This document shows, piece after piece, positions 31,767 to 34,700 of a stretch of DNA of 34,700 nt; position 1 is the stretch's first letter, and every line of letters starts with the position of its first letter. Location of the stretch: positions 1-34,700 of the forward strand of contig JAIDJW010000125.1 of assembly GCA_029052015.1 (NCBI GenBank), in the 5' to 3' direction. Origin of the DNA: Paramuribaculum sp. (GTDB lineage: Bacteria > Bacteroidota > Bacteroidia > Bacteroidales > Muribaculaceae). The notes beneath the pieces were generated by a model that searched no databases, was not told where the DNA came from, and saw nothing but the letters and a program-made list of their open reading frames with translations. The position numbers were made by a program, and so were the translations under genes.

Positions 31767-32245
31767 AAGTCAGATTTCCACGCGACAATGTTGTTGACAG
31801 AGGATGCTTTCACATCAATAATGCGCTGATTAGACGAGCCTCGAAAAAGCAACGATGTGTCCCTTTTATCCAGAATAAAGGGGCCGTCGACTACAACATC
31901 TATATATTCAAGGACTGCGCTCTGAAGCGGCATTTTCAGAAGTTCTTCATATAGAAATCCGGTGTATAACCATATACTCAGTCCTTTGGATTTGATTTTG
32001 CGGCACAACTCAACAAGTTCTCCGGCCTGATACATCGGATCGCCGCCACTGAGACTCACATCCATGTCGTTGCGGTCAACCACGGTGAGTATTTCATCAA
32101 TACTCATTTCCTTTCCTGCCTCCATATCCCAGGACTGCGGATTGTGGCAACCCTCGCAATGATGAAGGCATCCGGCAAAATAAATGGAGGTCCGGAATCC
32201 CGGACCATCCACTGTTGTGCCGTCGATAATATCGATTACGCGCAT
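31763..32245 (-). CDS. nrdG: Anaerobic ribonucleotide reductase activating protein
   Basis: Radical SAM activase of 160 residues that installs the glycyl radical on NrdD. The cluster motif CLHHCEGC gives CxxxCxxC at Cys26, Cys30 and Cys33, followed by HNPQSW. VSLSGGDPMYQ is the SAM-binding GGE-like motif, and VDGPFI is typical of NrdG. It is 16 bases after nrdD in the same transcript. Its 3' end overlaps the MBOAT gene by four bases. Confidence 0.95.
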   Translation of the reverse strand: MRVIDIIDGTTVDGPGFRTSIYFAGCLHHCEGCHNPQSWDMEAGKEMSIDEILTVVDRNDMDVSLSGGDPMYQAGELVELCRKIKSKGLSIWLYTGFLYEELLKMPLQSAVLEYIDVVVDGPFILDKRDTSLLFRGSSNQRIIDVKASSVNNIVAWKSDF

Positions 32246-32261
32246 ATTATGATTTCATGTC

Positions 32262-34469
32262 TTATTTGTGCACGACTCTGTCATTGAGCTCTGCAAGTTT
32301 AGCATTATTCCAGCGATCGGTAGTGCCGACGAGATAACCGGTGATGCGCTGCAGGCAATCAATATCCTTGCTTCCGCATTTAGGGCAGGTGTCCAGATTT
32401 TCGCTTGCATCCTCGTAGCCGCAGCTCATGCAGCGGTTACGGTTGTGGTTTACCGAGCAGTAACCGATATTGTTCTTATCCATGAGGTCAACTATATCGG
32501 CAATCGCTTTAGGATTATGGGTGGCATCGCCGTCTATCTCCACATAGAATATATGACCTCCTCCGGTGAGTTCATGATAGGGTGCCTCAACCTCAGCCTT
32601 GTGCTTTGGCGAGCATTTATAGTATACCGGCACATGGTTTGAGTTAGTGTAATATATCTTGTCTGTTATGCCGGGGATTATACCGAACGTCTTGCGGTCT
32701 TTGGATGTGAACTTGCCGCTGAGGCCTTCGGCCGGGGTTGCGAGGACAGAGAAGTTATGACCATATTTCTCACAGTATTCGTTAACGCGGCTCCTCATGT
32801 GAGATACTATTTTCAAACCAAGCTTCTGTGCTTCGTCGTCTTCGCCATGATGCTTGCCGACAAGAGCTATCAGACATTCTGCCAAACCGATAAATCCTAT
32901 GCCAAGGGTTCCCTGATTGATAACACTCTCGATAGTGTCGCCGTAGCTCAGATTCTCACAACCGTTCCATAGGCGTGACATCAGCAGGGGAAACTGCTTG
33001 GCGAGAGCGGTTTTCTGGAAGTTGAATCTGTCACAGAGCTGACGTGCTGTAATATCAAGCACATTGTCGAGTTTGCTCATGAATTTTTCAATACGCTCCT
33101 CTTTGTCTTTAATCATCATGCACTCGATTGCGATGCGCACGATATTGATAGTCGAGAAGCTCAGGTTGCCACGACCGATAGAAGTCTTTTCTCCGTAACG
33201 GTTCTCAAACACACGCGTACGGCATCCCATTGTCGCTACTTCGTATTTGTAACGTTCCGGATCATCAGCACGCCACTTTTCGTGGTGATTGAAAGTGGCA
33301 TCAAGGTTTACGAAGTTTGGGAAAAACCTGCGGGCGGTAACTCTGCACGCAAGTTTGTATAGGTCATAGTTGCGGTCTTCCGGCAGGTAGCTAACACCTC
33401 TTTTCTTTTTCCATATTTGGATGGGGAATATGGCAGTAGCACCGTTGCCTACGCCGTCGTAGGTTGAATTCAGGAGTTCGCGTATCACGCAGCGTCCTTC
33501 GGCCGATGTATCTGTGCCGTAGTTTATAGAGCTGAATACCACCTGGTTGCCTCCCCGCGAATGGATGGTATTCATGTTGTGGATAAATGCCTCCATTGCC
33601 TGATGTACTCTTTCCACAGTACGGTTTACTGCATGCTGTACATATCTCTCATCACCGCTTAGACCTTCAAGCGTTTTTTTCTCATAATCTTCCAATTCTA
33701 TATTATATAGGTGCGAAAGATTTTTCCCTTCAAATGATTCAAGCGTTTTTAGCTCTTCAATAAACGAGGAGCGTACAAACGGAGCGAGATAAAAATCGAA
33801 AGCCGGAATCGCTTGTCCGCCGTGCATCTCATTTTGTGCTGTTTCGAGAGATATGCAGGATATAATGCTTGCTGTCTCTATGCGCTTTGCCGGACGAGAC
33901 TCACCATGACCGGCAGAAAAACCGAATTTGAGAATCTTGTCAAGCGGGTGCTGCACACAGGTGAGGCTCTTAGTAGGGTAGTAGTCCTTGTCATGAATAT
34001 GCAGATAGCCGTTGCGCACCGCATCGCGTGCTTCCTGTGAAAGAAGATAGTCGTCGACAAAAGGTTTCGTTGTCTCACTCGCAAATTTCATCATCATTCC
34101 TGCGGGTGAGTCGGTGTTCATATTGGCATTTTCACGGGTTATCTCATTGTTTTTTGCCTCAATGATTTCAAGGAACATATCCCGAGTCTTGGCCCGCCGC
34201 GCAATACTGCGCTGGTCGCGATATGCGATATAGCGCTTAGCCACTTCCTTGCGGGGACTGTTCATGAGCTCGACTTCGACTCTGTCCTGAATCTCTTCCA
34301 CGCTCATGCGCTCCTTGCCTGTGACGCCGATGCGGTCAGCTATTTTTTGTATGAGCGCCTCATCTTCACCGCGTTCAGTCTGAAGCATGGCCTTACGGAT
34401 TGCCGCCTTAATCTTCTCTTCATTATAGCCGACAACTCTGCCGTCGCGCTTGACTACTATCTGAATCAT
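32262..34469 (-). CDS. nrdD: Anaerobic ribonucleoside-triphosphate reductase (class III)
   Basis: Class III reductase of 735 residues that makes deoxyribonucleotides without oxygen. An ATP-cone (residues 1-95, MIQIVVKRDGRVVGYNEEKIKAAI) gives allosteric activity control. The barrel core follows, with LTCVQHPLDKIL, FVNLDATFNHHEKWR and ATMGCRTRV. Near the end are the zinc ligands Cys680, 683, 695 and 698, and the glycyl-radical motif RITGYL with Gly711. The start at 34469 is chosen since the longer reading from 34538 lies over the promoter. nrdG follows directly. The gene implies growth under strictly anaerobic conditions. Confidence 0.96.
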   Translation of the reverse strand: MIQIVVKRDGRVVGYNEEKIKAAIRKAMLQTERGEDEALIQKIADRIGVTGKERMSVEEIQDRVEVELMNSPRKEVAKRYIAYRDQRSIARRAKTRDMFLEIIEAKNNEITRENANMNTDSPAGMMMKFASETTKPFVDDYLLSQEARDAVRNGYLHIHDKDYYPTKSLTCVQHPLDKILKFGFSAGHGESRPAKRIETASIISCISLETAQNEMHGGQAIPAFDFYLAPFVRSSFIEELKTLESFEGKNLSHLYNIELEDYEKKTLEGLSGDERYVQHAVNRTVERVHQAMEAFIHNMNTIHSRGGNQVVFSSINYGTDTSAEGRCVIRELLNSTYDGVGNGATAIFPIQIWKKKRGVSYLPEDRNYDLYKLACRVTARRFFPNFVNLDATFNHHEKWRADDPERYKYEVATMGCRTRVFENRYGEKTSIGRGNLSFSTINIVRIAIECMMIKDKEERIEKFMSKLDNVLDITARQLCDRFNFQKTALAKQFPLLMSRLWNGCENLSYGDTIESVINQGTLGIGFIGLAECLIALVGKHHGEDDEAQKLGLKIVSHMRSRVNEYCEKYGHNFSVLATPAEGLSGKFTSKDRKTFGIIPGITDKIYYTNSNHVPVYYKCSPKHKAEVEAPYHELTGGGHIFYVEIDGDATHNPKAIADIVDLMDKNNIGYCSVNHNRNRCMSCGYEDASENLDTCPKCGSKDIDCLQRITGYLVGTTDRWNNAKLAELNDRVVHK

Positions 34470-34507
34470 TCTATTATGTATCGAGGGGTTTATGTTTTTT
34501 TGTACTG

Positions 34508-34539
34508 CAAAAATAGACAACGCCGCCGAATCTGGCAAG
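34508..34539 (-). promoter_or_regulatory. Promoter of nrdD-nrdG
   Basis: Minus-strand CTTG (34536-34539), a 20-base spacer, then TATTTTTG (34508-34515), which matches TAnnTTTG. It lies 38 bases before the nrdD ATG at 34469, and the longer start at 34538 would be upstream of it. Confidence 0.65.
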
Positions 34540-34553
34540 AATTACTCAGGAAA

Positions 34554-34591
34554 TATTTGCGACAGTTTATGTTTTTGGAAAACTATTTGCG
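34554..34591. repeat. 8-base direct repeat in the nrdD upstream region
   Basis: TATTTGCG occurs at 34554-34561 and again at 34584-34591, 30 bases apart, upstream of the nrdD promoter and upstream of the outward promoter. The regularity suggests tandem protein binding sites, but it is a short AT-rich word and chance is possible. Confidence 0.35.
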
Positions 34592-34604
34592 CTATCTAAT
34601 TTTG
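34574..34604 (+). promoter_or_regulatory. Outward-facing promoter at the right edge
   Basis: TTTG at 34574-34577, a 19-base spacer, then TAATTTTG at 34597-34604: a full Bacteroidota promoter match on the plus strand. No start codon with a sustained frame is seen before the window ends at 34700, so the gene lies beyond it. The remaining leader, about 90 bases, shows a perfect 10-base palindrome TAACATGTTA at 34620-34629 near the expected transcription start. Confidence 0.6.
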
Positions 34605-34700
34605 TATAACCCTTAGTATTAACATGTTATAAAATATTTTGGAAAACTTCGCGGCATCAACAATTAGAAGACATTTTCAATAAAGTATATTATTGCGTGC

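Noticed and set aside
34470-34538. N-terminal extension of NrdD
   Set aside because: It overlaps the nrdD promoter and precedes the conserved ATP-cone start at 34469.
1-34700. tRNA genes, rRNA, CRISPR arrays, insertion sequences, prophage
   Set aside because: No cloverleaf-like sequences, regularly spaced repeats, transposase or integrase motifs were found on reading.

Overview
The window reads as a chromosomal segment of an anaerobic or microaerobic member of the Bacteroidota, order Bacteroidales. A Muribaculaceae-like organism is my best guess from memory of protein style, not proven. Reasons: several intergenic regions carry the Bacteroidota sigma promoter signature (TAnnTTTG at -7, some with a TTTG-like -33), Shine-Dalgarno sequences are weak, and the gene content fits: anaerobic ribonucleotide reductase, class I fumarase, menaquinone synthesis, a TatA/TatC pair without TatB, DUF2807 and pRiA4b ORF-3-like proteins. 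I saw no tRNA, rRNA, CRISPR array, insertion sequence or integrase. Coding density is very high and only one intergenic stretch exceeds 200 bases (34470-34700).

Layout. 1-565: pRiA4b ORF-3-like gene. 574-3760 (minus): dusB, a DUF2807 protein and a polysaccharide flippase, joined by overlapping start/stop codons. 3855-5981 (minus): fabD and an M16 peptidase. 6132-7282 (plus): tatA-tatC. 7294-10733 (minus): a large TPR protein, a lipoprotein with a clear intrinsic terminator, and a hexapeptide O-acetyltransferase. 10870-17132 (plus): class I fumarase followed by menD-menB-menC-menE. 17080-19539 (minus): a VanZ-GNAT fusion, a zinc-type binding lipoprotein (znuA-like) and its ATPase (znuC-like), with no permease gene. 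19666-31766 (plus): nine tightly packed genes, namely alpha/beta hydrolase, membrane-anchored Mur ligase, Ddl-type ATP-grasp ligase, EamA transporter, ftsY, rimO, menF, and an SGNH-SGNH-MBOAT envelope O-acylation trio. 31763-34469 (minus): nrdD-nrdG. The right edge holds a candidate promoter reading out of the window.

How the genes relate. Fumarase and the Men enzymes both serve anaerobic fumarate respiration: fumarase supplies or consumes fumarate and the Men proteins make the naphthoquinone ring. menF, the first step, lies about 9 kb from menDBCE in a different run. Envelope functions recur: flippase, Tat export, Mur ligase/Ddl, and O-acylation of a surface polymer.

The best candidates for something undescribed are (i) the hydrolase, membrane Mur ligase, Ddl and EamA group, in which the Mur ligase has a membrane domain where MurF would have its UDP-substrate domain, and (ii) the VanZ-GNAT fusion co-encoded with a permease-less zinc uptake pair behind a promoter with an inverted repeat at its -33. 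Family calls rest on motifs read by eye, and no database search was possible.
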